Assembly (NCBI RefSeq): GCF_037176765.1
Contig: NC_090025.1
Coordinates: 13,755,545 to 13,819,544, forward strand
DNA length: 64,000 nt
Source of the DNA: Anolis sagrei
Taxonomy: Eukaryota; Chordata; Lepidosauria; Squamata; Anolidae
Reading direction: 5' to 3'
Shown here piece after piece: positions 43,545-54,928 of this stretch. The position numbers and the translations under genes were made by a program. Positions within the stretch are counted from its first letter, which is position 1. Each line of letters begins with the position of its first letter. The notes beneath the pieces are model-generated. The model ran no database searches and had not been told where the DNA came from. It was given only the letters and a program-made list of their open reading frames with translations.

Positions 43545-43976
43545 CATAGAATCATAGAATCAAAGAGTTGGAAGAGACCTCATGGGCCATCCTGTCCAAC
43601 CCCCTGCCAAGAAGCAGGAATATTGCATTCAAATCACACTTGACAGATGGCCATCCAGCCTCTGTTTAAAAGCTTCCAAAGAAGGAGCCTCCACCACACT
43701 CTGGGGCAGAGAGTTCCACTACAAACAACAAGAAAGGAGATTCCATCTGAACATGAGGAAGAACTTTCTGACTGTGAGAGCTGTTCAGCAGTGGAACTCT
43801 CTGCCCCGGAGTGTGGTAGAGGCTCCTTCTTTGGAAGCTTTTAAACAGAGGCTGGATGGCCATCTGTCAGGGGTGATTTGAATGCAATATTCCTGCTTCT
43901 TGGCAGGGGGTTGGACTGGATGGCCCATGAGGTCTCTTCCAACTCTAGGATTCTATGATTCTATGATTCTATGATT
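43545..43976. mobile_element. CR1-type LINE 3' end forming a large inverted repeat
   Basis: The right arm and loop (about 43720-43976, +) encode FHLNMRKNFLTVRAVQQWNS and VVEAPSLEAFKQRLDGHLSG, the CR1 C-terminus, followed by the CR1-like 3' end GATGGCCCATGAGGTCTCTT and ATTCTATG octamers. The left arm (43545-43719, -) is the same 3' end inverted: CATAGAATCATAGAATCAAA, TGGAAGAGACCTCATGGGCC, GGAGCCTCCACCACACTCTG. Arms are about 175-180 bp with a 73-bp loop and few mismatches. Confidence 0.88.
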
Positions 43977-44438
43977 GGAAGAGCACTCTCATTGCGGTCT
44001 GCAACCAGGAGCATCTAGCTCTGGTGTGAGATTTTTGGCATGGCGCAAGGATGTCAAATGTGTCATTGTGAAGATTTTAATAAGCAGAACCCTCGTAAGA
44101 TTCTTAGGGTGCTTCCAGACAATGGTTTTGTTGTACAATTGTGACACTTGATCTGGAGGTGCAGGTGGGGATGGGAATTCAGACAACATCCTTTTCTTCG
44201 GGTTGTAACTCTTCTATATTTTCCCACTGCTTAGTCTGGCTTTTTTCTTTTCTCACACACACAAAAACCCATTGAGGAGAAACAGTTGGAACAGCTGCAT
44301 AATGTCTTTTGAGTGTTAGCATTAGGAGCAATTCATCTGGAAACACCTTAATTAAAGTAAAGGGAAGAGTAGAATATTCTCCGTCAAGTTTATGCTGAGT
44401 TTATGCTTTGAATTCACAAAAACATGTGAGAATTGTTC

Positions 44439-44456
44439 CCCCCCCCCCCCCCCCTG
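44439..44456 (+). repeat. (C)n homopolymer
   Basis: About 18 consecutive C. Confidence 0.85.
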
Positions 44457-44874
44457 GGTCTATGTAAAGTTACTGGTAGGCAATGATAACAAGAGGCGCA
44501 GGGATAGGAATACTCCATTGTATTTGTTGACTTGTATGACCAGCTGTAGAAATGCTGAATGACATAACTGGCTGATTTAGTACAGAGCTTGATGCCCTGA
44601 ATACATTATCCATTGTATCTACCAACTCCAGTCCATTGACAATGATTTGAACATAGACAATGGTTTCCTAATGTACTAAACATATTATAACATTAGTTGA
44701 CATCCGAGCCACCTAAGGCTTCTCATGCCTACTTTATGACATCGCTTTTCTAGTCCTGAACTCCTATCAACACACCAGTCCAAGAAACTCCTCCACTATT
44801 CATATACTATTTACTACTCATCTGGAATTATAGATTGTCTCCCACCATTGTCGCCTGTCTTCTCTATGAAGTAA

Positions 44875-45356
44875 TTATTGTTATTATTATTTACAGCATT
44901 TAGATTCCACCCTTCTTACCCCGAAGGGGACTCAGGGCGGATCACAGGACACATACATGGCAAACATTCAATGCCATTAAAAAGACAGGACAGAAAACAG
45001 ATAGAGGTATTATGTTGGCTTCGGAGTCCTTGAGGTTGTGCTCGATTCTGGCCACAGGGGGTGCTGTTGCTCCATCCTCTAGTCTATGATGAAGAGCCTT
45101 GATCCCAGACTTCCACCTTCCTTTGATTGCTCGCATTTTCCTTGTATTACTTTTATGGTGCCATAAAATACTTCCCCGCTTAAGCAGTATCCAATTTCTC
45201 TGCTCACAGCTGTTTTCAAACTGCTTAGGTAGACAGTAAGCTGGGCTGAAGGCCAGGTACTCACCCCGATCTGGGCTTCGAACTGCTAATCTTTTGATTG
45301 GTAAGATGTATTGTTGCTGGTGATTAGCCAACTGTGCTAAAGCCAGACCCAATGAG
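44875..45356 (-). mobile_element. Squamate SINE, full length (type D)
   Basis: Minus strand: head GCTTTAGCACAGTTGGCTAA with the B-box-like AGCAGTTCGAAGCCC, body AAGCGGGGAAGTATTTTATG, and 3' end CCGCCCTGAGTCCCCTTCGG then (AAT/AAC)n at 44876-44890. The 3' end again matches the L2 tail. Confidence 0.8.
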
Positions 45357-45460
45357 GTTGACATAAGATAACAGGCAACTTGAAGGCCCAAACAGACCAT
45401 ATGATTATATATACATGAGAAATAGATAACAGTATTTTGAGCCCCTTAGTCTCTTCTCTC

Positions 45461-45998
45461 TCTATATAAATAAAAATGTAATGTTCGTTTGTGGGATTAA
45501 CAGAACTCAAAAACCACTGGACGAATTGACACCAAAGTTGGACACAAGACACCTAACAACCCAATGTATGTCCTTCACTCAAAAAATTGATTTTGCCATT
45601 TGGGAGTTGTAGTTGCTGGGATTTATAGTTCACCTACAATCTGAACCCTACCAACGATGGAATTGAACCAAACAGCACACAGAACCAACTGGAAGGGTTT
45701 GGTGGGCAGTGTCCTTTGGTTTTGGAGTTGTAGTTCACCTACATCCAGAGATCACTGTGGACTCAAACAATGATGGATCTGGACCAAACTCTACACAAAT
45801 ACTCCATATGCCCAAATGTGAACACTGGTGGAGTTTGGGAAAAATAGAATCTTGACATTTGGGAGTTGTAGTTGCTGGGATTTATAGTTCACCTACAATC
45901 ACAAAGCATTCTGAACCACACCAACGATAGAATTGGGCCAAATCTCCCACACAGAACCCCCATGTGGGCCACAGCAACGTGTGGTAGGGGATGGCTAG
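45461..45998 (+). mobile_element. Non-autonomous Helitron (copy 1)
   Basis: Begins TCTATATAAATAAAAATGTA, and ends with a stem-loop CCACAGCAACGTGTGG at about 45969-45984, then CTAG at 45995-45998 followed by T. A 5' TC, a 3' hairpin and CTRR followed by T are the Helitron hallmarks. There are no terminal inverted repeats or target duplication. The first 100 bp match copy 2 (54929-55799) closely. The interior has GGGAGTTGTAGTTGCTGGGA twice (about 45602 and 45863). It encodes nothing. Confidence 0.75.
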
Positions 45999-46012
45999 TT
46001 TGATCATATTTC

Positions 46013-46258
46013 CTCCTTGCACTTTGACCGCTGGCATTTTTATGGTGCCACAAAATACCTCCCCGCTTTAAGCGGTTCCTAATTTCTGTAGTCACAGCTC
46101 ACAGCTCAGCTGTTTTCGAACTGCTGAGGTGGACAGTAGGCTAGGCTTAACAGTCAGGTTCTCAATGCGACTCAAGCTTCGAAACTGTCACCTTCTGGTT
46201 GGCAGTGACCTATTGCAGCTGGTGATTAACCAGCTGTGCTACAGCCCGGCCCTTGGTG
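46013..46258 (-). mobile_element. Squamate SINE, head part (type D)
   Basis: Minus strand head GGGCTGTAGCACAGCTGGTT near 46250, with AAGCGGGGAGGTATTTTGTG in the body. Matches 45110-45356; the 3' third is missing. Confidence 0.75.
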
Positions 46259-46299
46259 ATCAGTTGGAACACAACAAATATAACGGTTCTCAGGAGGCA

Positions 46300-47499
46300 C
46301 AGGCATTGCAAAAAAAAAAAAAAGAAGAAGAAGAAAAGGAACTGTTATTAAGATTGATGATTTTGTTTGTTTTGGATTTGACTCATTATTTTTTAATCCT
46401 ACATATGTTTACTCAGTGGCAAAGTCCGTGGTTTCTAATGCTGCCAATTGTTCAGATTGAATGTCATCATAACTTATGACTGCAAAGATATCCTATGCCA
46501 TCTATAGTCCTTTCTCGCACTTTGAATTGCTCAATGTAGAAGTTGTTTCTCAGGTTTAAGACTATGCTTAATTGGTAAGCATTGAAGGAGACAATTGCAC
46601 AAAGGAACTGAATTTGGCAAGAGAGGTGATATAATATTTATTGGCAGTGCAATCTAAGGGACACCATTGCATCATAGCTCACTTCTGATCTCTCGGTTCC
46701 GGTTTTCAATGTAAGCAAAATAGTTTTCAGAATTTGGCTTGTCTCCCACAGAATAATAAATAAGCATGAACCATTTGGCACTGCCGGGTGAAACAAGATA
46801 TTAAAATCACCTTTGAGTGACTGGAGTGGTGTTTAGCTTCTAATAGGCTTTAAGCACATAATACATTTTCAGTGGTGGGAAATAGGATGGATTGTTCCAA
46901 AAGTCTTAATGTGGCATGCAGATATTTTTATTCCAATGATCTGATTGCAGCATGCAGGCTGTTTTTTTTAAAGGAGATGGTGCATATCATTGAAAATTAA
47001 TGAGTTTGTGGGACTCGGTTTCTACAACAACCAACTCCCTTAATGCCAAATATGCCTGGGGTGTGCATGATACCACCAATAGGTCACTCTCTTGTGTTCC
47101 TTTTCCTTAAAACTTCACTGCAGAATTGATGGTCTCAACAAGAAGGGGGAAATCTACCTTATTTCAGGCACTTCTTAGTTGAAGTATTTATTTACTCATT
47201 AGTAGGACCACAAATTTCTGAATCAAGTATAAATATATAGTAGAAAATGTCTGTAAACAGAGAGTGTGAGTTGCTTCTTTAAAAGATAATTGCTTCACAA
47301 AAAGAGTGAACACAGCATAGATTAGCAAAAGGAACCCGAGAATAATTTACCAGAAGTTGCAGGTAAGTGAAACCAGTTGAGACTTCATGGTAGAAGTACT
47401 AAATCTGTCAAAATTTCAGAAACAAAGCTCACTGCATGGGGGGGGGGGGGGAGGTTTATTAATGAGGTATCCGAATCCAAGTGAATAGCTACAGGTAAT
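46300..47499. other. No repeat or gene recognised
   Basis: Contains an A-run with GAA units (46308-46340) and a G run (47442-47453). Otherwise looks like single-copy intron sequence. Confidence 0.4.
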
Positions 47500-47708
47500 C
47501 TAGGTTCTTGTGGGTTTTTTCGGGCTATAGGGCCATGTTCTAGAGGCATTTTCTCCTGACATTTCGCCTGCATCTATGGCAAGCATCCTCAGAGGTAGTG
47601 AGGTCCTCACTACCTCTGAGGATGCTTGCCATAGATGCAGGCGAAACGTCAGGAGAAAATGCCTCTAGAACATGGCTCTATAGCCTGAAAAACCCCACAA
47701 GAACCTAG
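47500..47708. repeat. Near-perfect 209-bp palindrome, Penelope-like end
   Basis: The left arm starts CTAGGTTCTTGTGGG and the right arm ends CCCACAAGAACCTAG; the centre is at about 47604. Only a few mismatches occur across about 104 bp per arm. Same family as 42023-42187. Confidence 0.85.
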
Positions 47709-47767
47709 TGATTCCAGCCATGAAAGCCTTCAACAATACAGGTAATCTTATTGAACATCCTTTAGGT

Positions 47768-48367
47768 CAGTGGTTCTCAACCTTTCTGACACCGGGACCC
47801 CTAAATATGGTTCCTCATGTCGTGGTGACCCCCAACCACAAAATTATTTTCGTTGCTCCTTTATAACTGTAATTTTGCTACTGTTACAAATTGTAATCTG
47901 ATATGAAGGATGTGTTTTCATTGTTGCAAATTCAACATAATTAAAGCATCATGATTAATCAGAAAAAAAATATGTTTGGGTGAGTATGGAAAACAGATGA
48001 TGGGATTTGCAGTAACTTCAACCAATTCAGCACTGACTTCCACAGACCATGAAAACCTCCACACAGAACTCCCATGTCAAACAAAAAATACTGGAGGAGT
48101 TTGGGAGGAATTGACACAGAGAGAGTGAGGCAGGCTTTGTGCGAGGCCAAACCTCGCACGGAGGACCCCTCGTCTGCCCCGCGCCCTCGCCGGATGGCAA
48201 AGAGCGAGGAAGGCAAGGCGGGCTTTGCGCGAGGCCAGGCCTTGCACAAAGGAGCCTTTGCTTGGCCCACGCCCTTGGGGCGGGGCCAACGGAGGCAGCC
48301 TCGCGACCCCTCCGAAATGGCCAGACAACCCCCCTGCGGGTCGTGACCTCCAGGTTGAGAACTGCTG
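47768..48367. mobile_element. hAT MITE, 600 bp, intact ends
   Basis: Exact 8-bp duplication CTTTAGGT at 47760-47767 and 48368-48375. Left end CAGTGGTTCTCAACCT; right end AGGTTGAGAACTGCTG, inverted CAGCAGTTCTCAACCT. The interior includes an unusually CpG-rich block (about 48130-48340). Same family as the one starting at 63765. Confidence 0.92.
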
Positions 48368-48617
48368 CTTTAGGTGATTCCTGCACAGACCTTACTTAAC
48401 AAAAGGATGGATAATGTTTTTTTGGGGGGGGGGTGCATATGAGGACATGTGTCCTATGTCCAGAGATATGTTCTGTTCGCTGTGTATGCTTTCCTTTAGA
48501 ATATTTTTGGTTGTCCATTTTGATAAAATCCATCCGGTGTTGACTTGTCTGCCATCTGGGCATTATCCATGAATCCAGGGCAGAACGAACATGTGTGTAG
48601 GATCACCCAGGGCAATT

Positions 48618-49290
48618 GATCAATAATAATGAAACTTCATTTATAGACTGCCCTCTCTCCCTCTCAGGGCAATTTAACAACACAAAAAGGCAAACATTCA
48701 ATGCCCAGACAAATGCAAAAAATGTGCAGGCCAAGTTTTTTAGGCACTGTGCCGATCACCACTGGGACCACCTTGACTGGCTTGTGCCATAGTCTTTGCA
48801 GTTTGATCTTTAAATCCTCATATCGTGTCAGCTTTTCCTGTTGTTTCTCTTCAGTTCTGCTGTCACCTGGGATTGGAACATTAACAATTCATACTTGTTA
48901 TGCCTCTGCTTATAGTCTGTCTGTTTGATCTTCTTGCAGCAACTGAGGAGGTGATCTATTGTTTCATCTGCTTCTTTGCAGAGTCTATATTTGGGATCGA
49001 CTTTTCAATTCAGGCTTTGATGGCATTGGTTTGAATGGCTTGTTCTTGGGCTGCCAGAATCAGGCCCTCTGTCTCCTTTTTCCGAGTTCCATTTGTGAGA
49101 CACATCCATGTTTTTTCTTTGTCAACTTGGCTCTCAATTTTTGCCAGAAATGTCTCTCCTGTGTAAAAGCAGCACAGATTAAAGTCCACTGTCGTGTGTT
49201 TATTTCTGTGATTTTGCTATTTGTATTTTTTCAGTGCAGATATTTAATAACTGCCTCTTCCAGTGATTTAATATATTAGAGAAAATATGA
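48618..49290 (-). mobile_element. R4-like LINE 3' end
   Basis: Minus strand from about 49290 down to an (AATAAT)-type tail near 48618. Homologous over about 48720-48880 to 59960-60150. That region encodes DVAIPGDSRIAEKQLEKLAR-type sequence, which I associate with the restriction-like endonuclease domain of R4-type LINEs. Confidence 0.6.
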
Positions 49291-49796
49291 ATTTAAAGCA
49301 ACAAGTATAACAAAATTCAAACTTTAAGGAGGCTGGGGCTCACTACAATCCATTTATCTGCCCTTTCAGCAGTTACAACTCAGACCTTTTGGGAAAGCTT
49401 AGCATACCACAGGGCTTCTGAAATGCCCTTTCTAATCTTACATTCAGTAACTGTGTAATTAACAAGGGAACAGATTCTTGTCCTAGGAACAGAGGCCTCA
49501 ATTGCATTCTTGCCCGGGGAGTCGCAACGAGGAACACTGTTACCTGCTGAGCTTTTCCTCATTCATCTCCTTAAACTCTCACAACCATCCAGCTACTGGA
49601 CTGGCACAGCTAGCAACAAGTGGAGAGGAGGACCTTAATATCCTCCCTGCTCCTGCCAATAGGATGGCCGTAAGAAATAAAAATCTATTATTGGGAATAC
49701 TAGCATGATGCTGCCTGGTGTATAATTCCAACTATTACCTCGTGTTTTTTGGAATTCTTCCTCTCCATAAAACACACAGAGAGAAACAAAACTCCA

Positions 49797-50105
49797 TGGG
49801 GAGCCCTCGGTGGTGCTGAACTTGCTGATTGAAAGGTCGCCGGTTCAAATCCGGGAAGTGGGTGAGCTCCCGCTGTTAGTCCCAGTTTGTGCCAACCTAG
49901 CAATTCGAAAATATGCAAATGTGAGTAGATCACTAGGTAACACTCCAGTGGGAAGGCGACAGTGCTCCATGCAGTCATGCCAGTCACATGACCTTGGAGG
50001 TGTCTATGGACAATGTTGGCTCTTTGGCTTAGAAATGGAGACGAGCACCAGCCTCCAGAGTTGGATACAATTGGACTTAATGTCAGGGGAAAACCTTTAC
50101 CTACC
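49797..50105 (+). mobile_element. tRNA-derived SINE (type A), head deleted
   Basis: GGGGAGCCCTCGGTGG then a deletion of the A-box region, a B-box-like CGGTTCAAATCC, and the full body through GTCAGGGGAAAACCTTTACC. Confidence 0.88.
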
Positions 50106-50193
50106 TCCTCTCCAAAGAGTAGGATTTTGAGGCTTAACACTCAAACAAAGCAAATCAAATTCAATATGAAGAAAGGATATGGATACTGGATTT

Positions 50194-50445
50194 TGTTGTT
50201 GTTCATTCATTCAGTCATTTCCAACTCTTCGTGACTTCATGGACCAGCCCATGCCAGAGCTCCCTGTCGGTCATCACCACCCCCAGCTCCTTCAAGGTCA
50301 ATCCAGTCACTTCAAGGATGCAATCCATCCATCTTGCCCTTGGTTGGCCCTTCTTCCTTTTCCTTCGATTTTCCCCATTGTCTTCTCTAAGCTTTCCTTT
50401 CTTCTCATGATGTGGCCAAAGTACTTCAGCTTGGCCTCTATACTG
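50194..50445 (-). mobile_element. RTE-BovB 3' end
   Basis: Minus strand reads QPRARWMDCILEVTGLTLKE and RELWHGLVHEVTKS, the C-terminus seen at 57270-57400, with a tail of AACAACAAA type near 50194. Strongly 5'-truncated. Confidence 0.88.
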
Positions 50446-51549
50446 GATACTCACACAGTATAAATGTGTCCATTATTTTATTCAGGCAATTTATAATCAT
50501 TTTGAAAGGGCAAGGTTGTGCATGAATTTCATAGGAATGTACTGTAGGAAACCAAGGCATCCAAGGATTCATGCAAGATTTTTTCCAAAGTGTTTCCTTA
50601 TGGCCTCCCTTCCAAGTCCTAACCAGACTCAGTCCAGCTTAGTTCCCAAAATCAGACAAGCTTGCATGTGTTCGTGATACAACGATGGCATGTTTCAGGG
50701 TGATATTAAAAGTTCCTAAAGGATTGCTCCCTTAAAGGGCGGGGGGGGGGGGAGTGGGAAATGGTATACAATAGTCCTGATGACGGTGTTATTCGGAAGC
50801 CAGAGTGAACATAATGCTTCCTGGCCTCATTGTTGGGACTGATCTCTGTTTGTTTTGTAAGTGGATACTAGACTGTAAGAACAGCCATTGGAAGCAGATG
50901 TGTTTGTGTGCATGCATTCAAGTCACCTGTCAATTTAGATGACCTTATGAATTTCACAGAGGTTTCTTAGTCAAGGAATACACAGAGGTGGCATTGGGAG
51001 TTACTTTCTCTGAAATATAGCCTACAGCAACTGGTATTTGCTGGCAATCTCCTATCCAATTGCTAATCAGAGCTGACCCTACTTAGCTTTTAAGATCAGA
51101 CAGGATCTTGTGACTTACATCGCCCCTAAAATGGCTGATATCCTACCTGTTTCTTGCCTACAACAGGCATATCCCAATACTTGTAATTCACCTAGGGTTG
51201 GTCTTAAATGCTCTAGTATTTGAGATCAACCCTAGTTGAATTGCTTCATCCTGTGTTGGAAGCTGATGTCACACTCTTACCTTACCAAAAAACAATAAAC
51301 ATTTTTGCAGCTAGAAAATTAAACCAGAGCAGAAACAGGCCAGGATCTTCCTCTATGATGGCTCGTTTGTTTAAGGTGGTGGGAGAAGGGTGATATTCAG
51401 TTGCATTTTGAAGTAATTCAACCCACAAACAGGTTTATGCTATTTTTGATGAGAACTAAGCCTATGTTTGAAAAAAAAAAAAACACCTTTTTTTATTTTA
51501 CTGTATTTTCTGCAGCAGTGCTTTGTTAGTAGTATCTACATGAGCAGAG
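50446..51549. other. No repeat or gene recognised
   Basis: Has a G run at 50728-50740. Otherwise unassigned intron sequence. Confidence 0.35.
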
Positions 51550-51600
51550 GCTTGGACCAGATGGCCTTTGATATTCCTTCCAACTTTATTCTTCTGTGAC
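51550..51600 (+). repeat. CR1-like 3' end remnant
   Basis: TTGGACCAGATGGCCTTTGA...TTCCTTCCAACTTTATTC resembles the CR1 3' end at 43905-43970. Confidence 0.5.
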
Positions 51601-51604
51601 CAGA

Positions 51605-52118
51605 GGGCACATCCACACTGCGTGGAAAGTGTGCAAAATCCTGGGATTTCATGGAGGGCATCCAAACAATGCCAAAATCCCAAATGCTTCTGCCACAAAG
51701 CAGGAAAACTCTGTTTTATGGCGAGATTATTTGTTAACAGGGAAGAAGCAGGTCTTCTTGAAAGACCCATGTCTTTCCTGCTATGGGTGGAGTGTGGACT
51801 GCCTTTTCACAAGTCCTGGGACTTCTGAAAGGGCCATCCGCACAGCTGTCTCGTTCTCCAGGCTGAATCAGACCCGGGAAACATGTGAAAAAAAAAACCC
51901 AAACTCCTTTTTAAAAATAAAAGAACTCATGTGACTTCTAGGAGCTTTCCTGGCGGAATGATGCACCAGGAGAAACGGAGGTGGGGGGAGGCAAATCACT
52001 CCTAGAAGCTTCCAGGAGCGCACCTGGACACCCAGCTGCGAAAGCACAGTCCACCCCAACCCGGGATTCTTAAACCTGGGTCAAAGAAGACTTTACCACA
52101 GTGTGGAACCGCCCAGAG
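51605..52118. mobile_element. Possible MITE
   Basis: Begins GGGCACATCCACACTGCGTG and ends CCACAGTGTGGAACCGCCC, imperfect inverted ends of about 16-20 bp (GGGC...TCCACACTG). Both are next to AGA. Superfamily unknown. Confidence 0.4.
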
Positions 52119-52682
52119 TTGGCTTCTGCTGGGTCAAACTTAACACTACCAAAGTGGTAGATGTGAAACTGGACAAAAGGAAATTCTAGTTCCTTTGCCA
52201 TATCTCATTAAGAAAGCTTATAGATTTAAAGCAGGAGAAGATTCTTACTTTTCATGAACAGATTCCCCTATGAGATAAACAGTTTTGTCCATGTATTTTT
52301 GTTGTGACTTTTTTAGCAATAGGTTTTTGTAAAACAAAATTGATTTGTTTGGTTTCCTGTGCCAAATAGGTTGTCAATCTGTCTTCAATGTAAAAAGGCT
52401 TCTGTTTGCTTCTGCCAAACTAAATAAAGTGTTGTTGTTGTTATAAACACTGCTGGTTCATGGATCATTGGGACACCCATAGATTTTCTGGGTAGGGGAT
52501 ATGACTCCCTGATTGCATAGATCATGTCAGCTGTGGTTTCAGATGAGAAATTTTCAAAGTCAGCTTTCCATATTCACTGAGGTTTGGGATATGGGATCTA
52601 CACAAAAATGGGGGAAAACATGAATATAAAACCTGGAAGAACCGTTTTCTTGGAATTTGTAGATCTTCTGCAGTTGTGTTAA

Positions 52683-52800
52683 ACATGTGGCCCACCAGGT
52701 GTTTTAGACTTCACCTCCCATGTTCCTTACCATAGGACAAGCGGATCAAGGCTTCTGGGAGTTGGCAGCACAAACATCTGAAGGGCCACAAGTTTGAGAC
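52683..52800. mobile_element. Short palindromic MITE
   Basis: TGTGGCCCACCAGGTGTTTTAG and the opposite end ACATCTGAAGGGCCACA, with CACCTCCCA / TGGGAGTTG inside. About 115 bp, foldback type. Confidence 0.55.
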
Positions 52801-53345
52801 CTCTGCAAGTCGAATACAACTGTGGACATCTTCCAGTTAAAGCTGGGCATAGTTGCACTGGAGGACATAGGGATTCCTAGAGATAGCATATTCATCCAAT
52901 CAAATAATCAAACCCATAATCAGATTGTTCCACAGAACCATATATTCTTAAAGTGTGATCGCTGAGACTGATCAAGTTTGTTATTACTATGCACAGGCTC
53001 TGGGAACAGTGAAACACTGAAAGCCATATAGCCTGATGCAACAACCATACTTTCTTACACATAGGCATTTCTGATTTCAGTAGACTATTGCCATGGAGTT
53101 GTTGTTATACCTCTTCATGTCATTGCAGACGAATGGAAATCCTAAGACAAATCTGTCATGTTTTTTTCTTGGCAAAATTTGTTCAGAGGAGGCCAAGAGA
53201 ATGTCTTACCCAAAGTCCTCCAGTGAGTTTCCAAGGCTGAGCAGGAATTCAATTCTTTGTCTCCCAGAATTGTAGTTCTGCAATGAAGCAAAAACAGCCA
53301 GGGATGTTGTGCTGGTGTGAGAACCCAGGATACTCTAAGCAACTA

Positions 53346-53500
53346 TGACTGGATCTACACTGTCATATAATCCAATTTCTGAATCCAGATTATCTGCTTT
53401 GAACTTGATTGTATGAGTTTACACCGCCATATAATCCAGTACAAATCAGATAATCTGGATTCAGAAACTCGATTATATGGAAGTGTAGACAGGGCCTGTG
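53346..53500. mobile_element. Palindromic MITE (same family as 35640-36845)
   Basis: CTGGATCTACACTGTCATAT and inverted ATATGGAAGTGTAGACAGGG, with GATTATCTGCTTTGAAC and CAGATAATCTGGATTC inside. Confidence 0.75.
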
Positions 53501-53919
53501 TGACGTATTCCAGGGCGAGAAGCACCTCTGTACTTAACCACCACACTCCAGTCCAATGTATATCAGCAAAGCAGTTTATTGAAGAATATTTAAAAAGCAA
53601 TTCAGCCAAAATAGTAAAAACACCTAAATCTAAATGTAAGAAATATTCCACAAAATCCAAAGTACAAGAGTTGTATCAGAAACCAGGAATGCGATAGCGT
53701 CAGGATACACACGACAGCATAAAATCCAATACACAGAATTCAGGAACAATCCTTTAAACTTGGAAGCATGGAACATGAACCACGGGAGATATGAAACTAG
53801 AATTCCCTTAGCTGACTAGACTAGGACTTGAGACGAGAGGTTGCTTCAAACTCCAACATTGACCAGACTGCTGAAAAAATCCCTTTGGTCTCTTTCAGCT
53901 TCCACAATGACAGTTTCTA
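53501..53919. other. Unassigned, LTR-like composition
   Basis: Includes CAGTTTATTGAAG at about 53572. A 94-codon frame (53413-53697) overlaps the MITE and has no domain. Confidence 0.3.
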
Positions 53920-54310
53920 TGCTGTAGGAGATTCTTCATCAATACATAATGTCAGGAACAGTAACACAATACAACAAGGTCTCCTGGGTTGTTTCCTTCT
54001 TTCATAATATCTTCTTCGGGTGTTATTCTTATCTATGATGCTTGAATACACTAAATAAGGAATAAAGCAATATACAGATAATAGATATATTAAGATCCCC
54101 AAATTGACATGGTTTTGAAAAGGTTATAGATGCACACGCAAGACTACTTACATTCTTGTTAGTAGTTAAGGGCTCTGTTGTGAATGCCTGTATTTATCTG
54201 TAACATTTGGGTCCACTAGGTAGAAAATAAAACAATATACAAACGGTAGATAATATACTAAAACTCCCAAATACCCCAATGTTTGAAGGGGTTTTCAAAA
54301 CCCCTGTGCA
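53920..54310 (-). repeat. Interspersed repeat shared with 25600-25800
   Basis: Minus strand matches the + strand at 25600-25800 (ATTATGTATTGATGAAGAAT, AGCATCATAGATAAGAATAA). A second, partial copy of its left portion follows at about 54200-54310 (CAATATACAAACGGTAGATA). Possibly the 3' end of a Penelope-like element. Confidence 0.5.
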
Positions 54311-54927
54311 TGTTGCACTTTTCTCTAACAAGCCCTGTGACCTTCACTAAATCTGTGAAGCAGCTCCGAGTTTGTGAAAACTAAGTCTCCTATCTAATAG
54401 CTCATTACCCTCTCCACCTGGCAGTTCATTGTCTGAATTCGCTTCCCTAGAGAAAGACTTCTCTGGGCCCCTCTCTGAGATGTGACCTAACTGCAGGAGA
54501 CACAAAATGCTCAATTTCAAGACTTAAAATCTCATGCTGGCTCACAGGCTCAGCAGGCCCAGAAATCCCATGACCCCCTTTCTCAATGACATTAGGCACA
54601 ATTATTGGCTGAATTACAACACTTGTACTATAATGAAACCAGTATTAGCAGAGAGAGATGTATGATTGAGAGACTGGAGGAGTATCAACAATGAACGTTG
54701 TCTTATCCAGATCAATAAGATGACAATGTTGAGATTTCTCTCTTGCTCTATCTCTTCCCCAGAATATAAACATATGAAACAGAGTCCTTCAGGCCTATAG
54801 ACAGTTATCCCATGTGTAGCAAAACCCTCTATCAGGCTTCATTATGGCATTTGGAAAGCGAAGTACCCAAGCTAACAAAGGTATTTGGGGCATGTTCCCA
54901 GGATTCCTAACTGTTTGCTTATTGAAT
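54311..54927. other. No repeat or gene recognised
   Basis: Unassigned intron sequence. Confidence 0.3.
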
Positions 54928-54928
54928 A

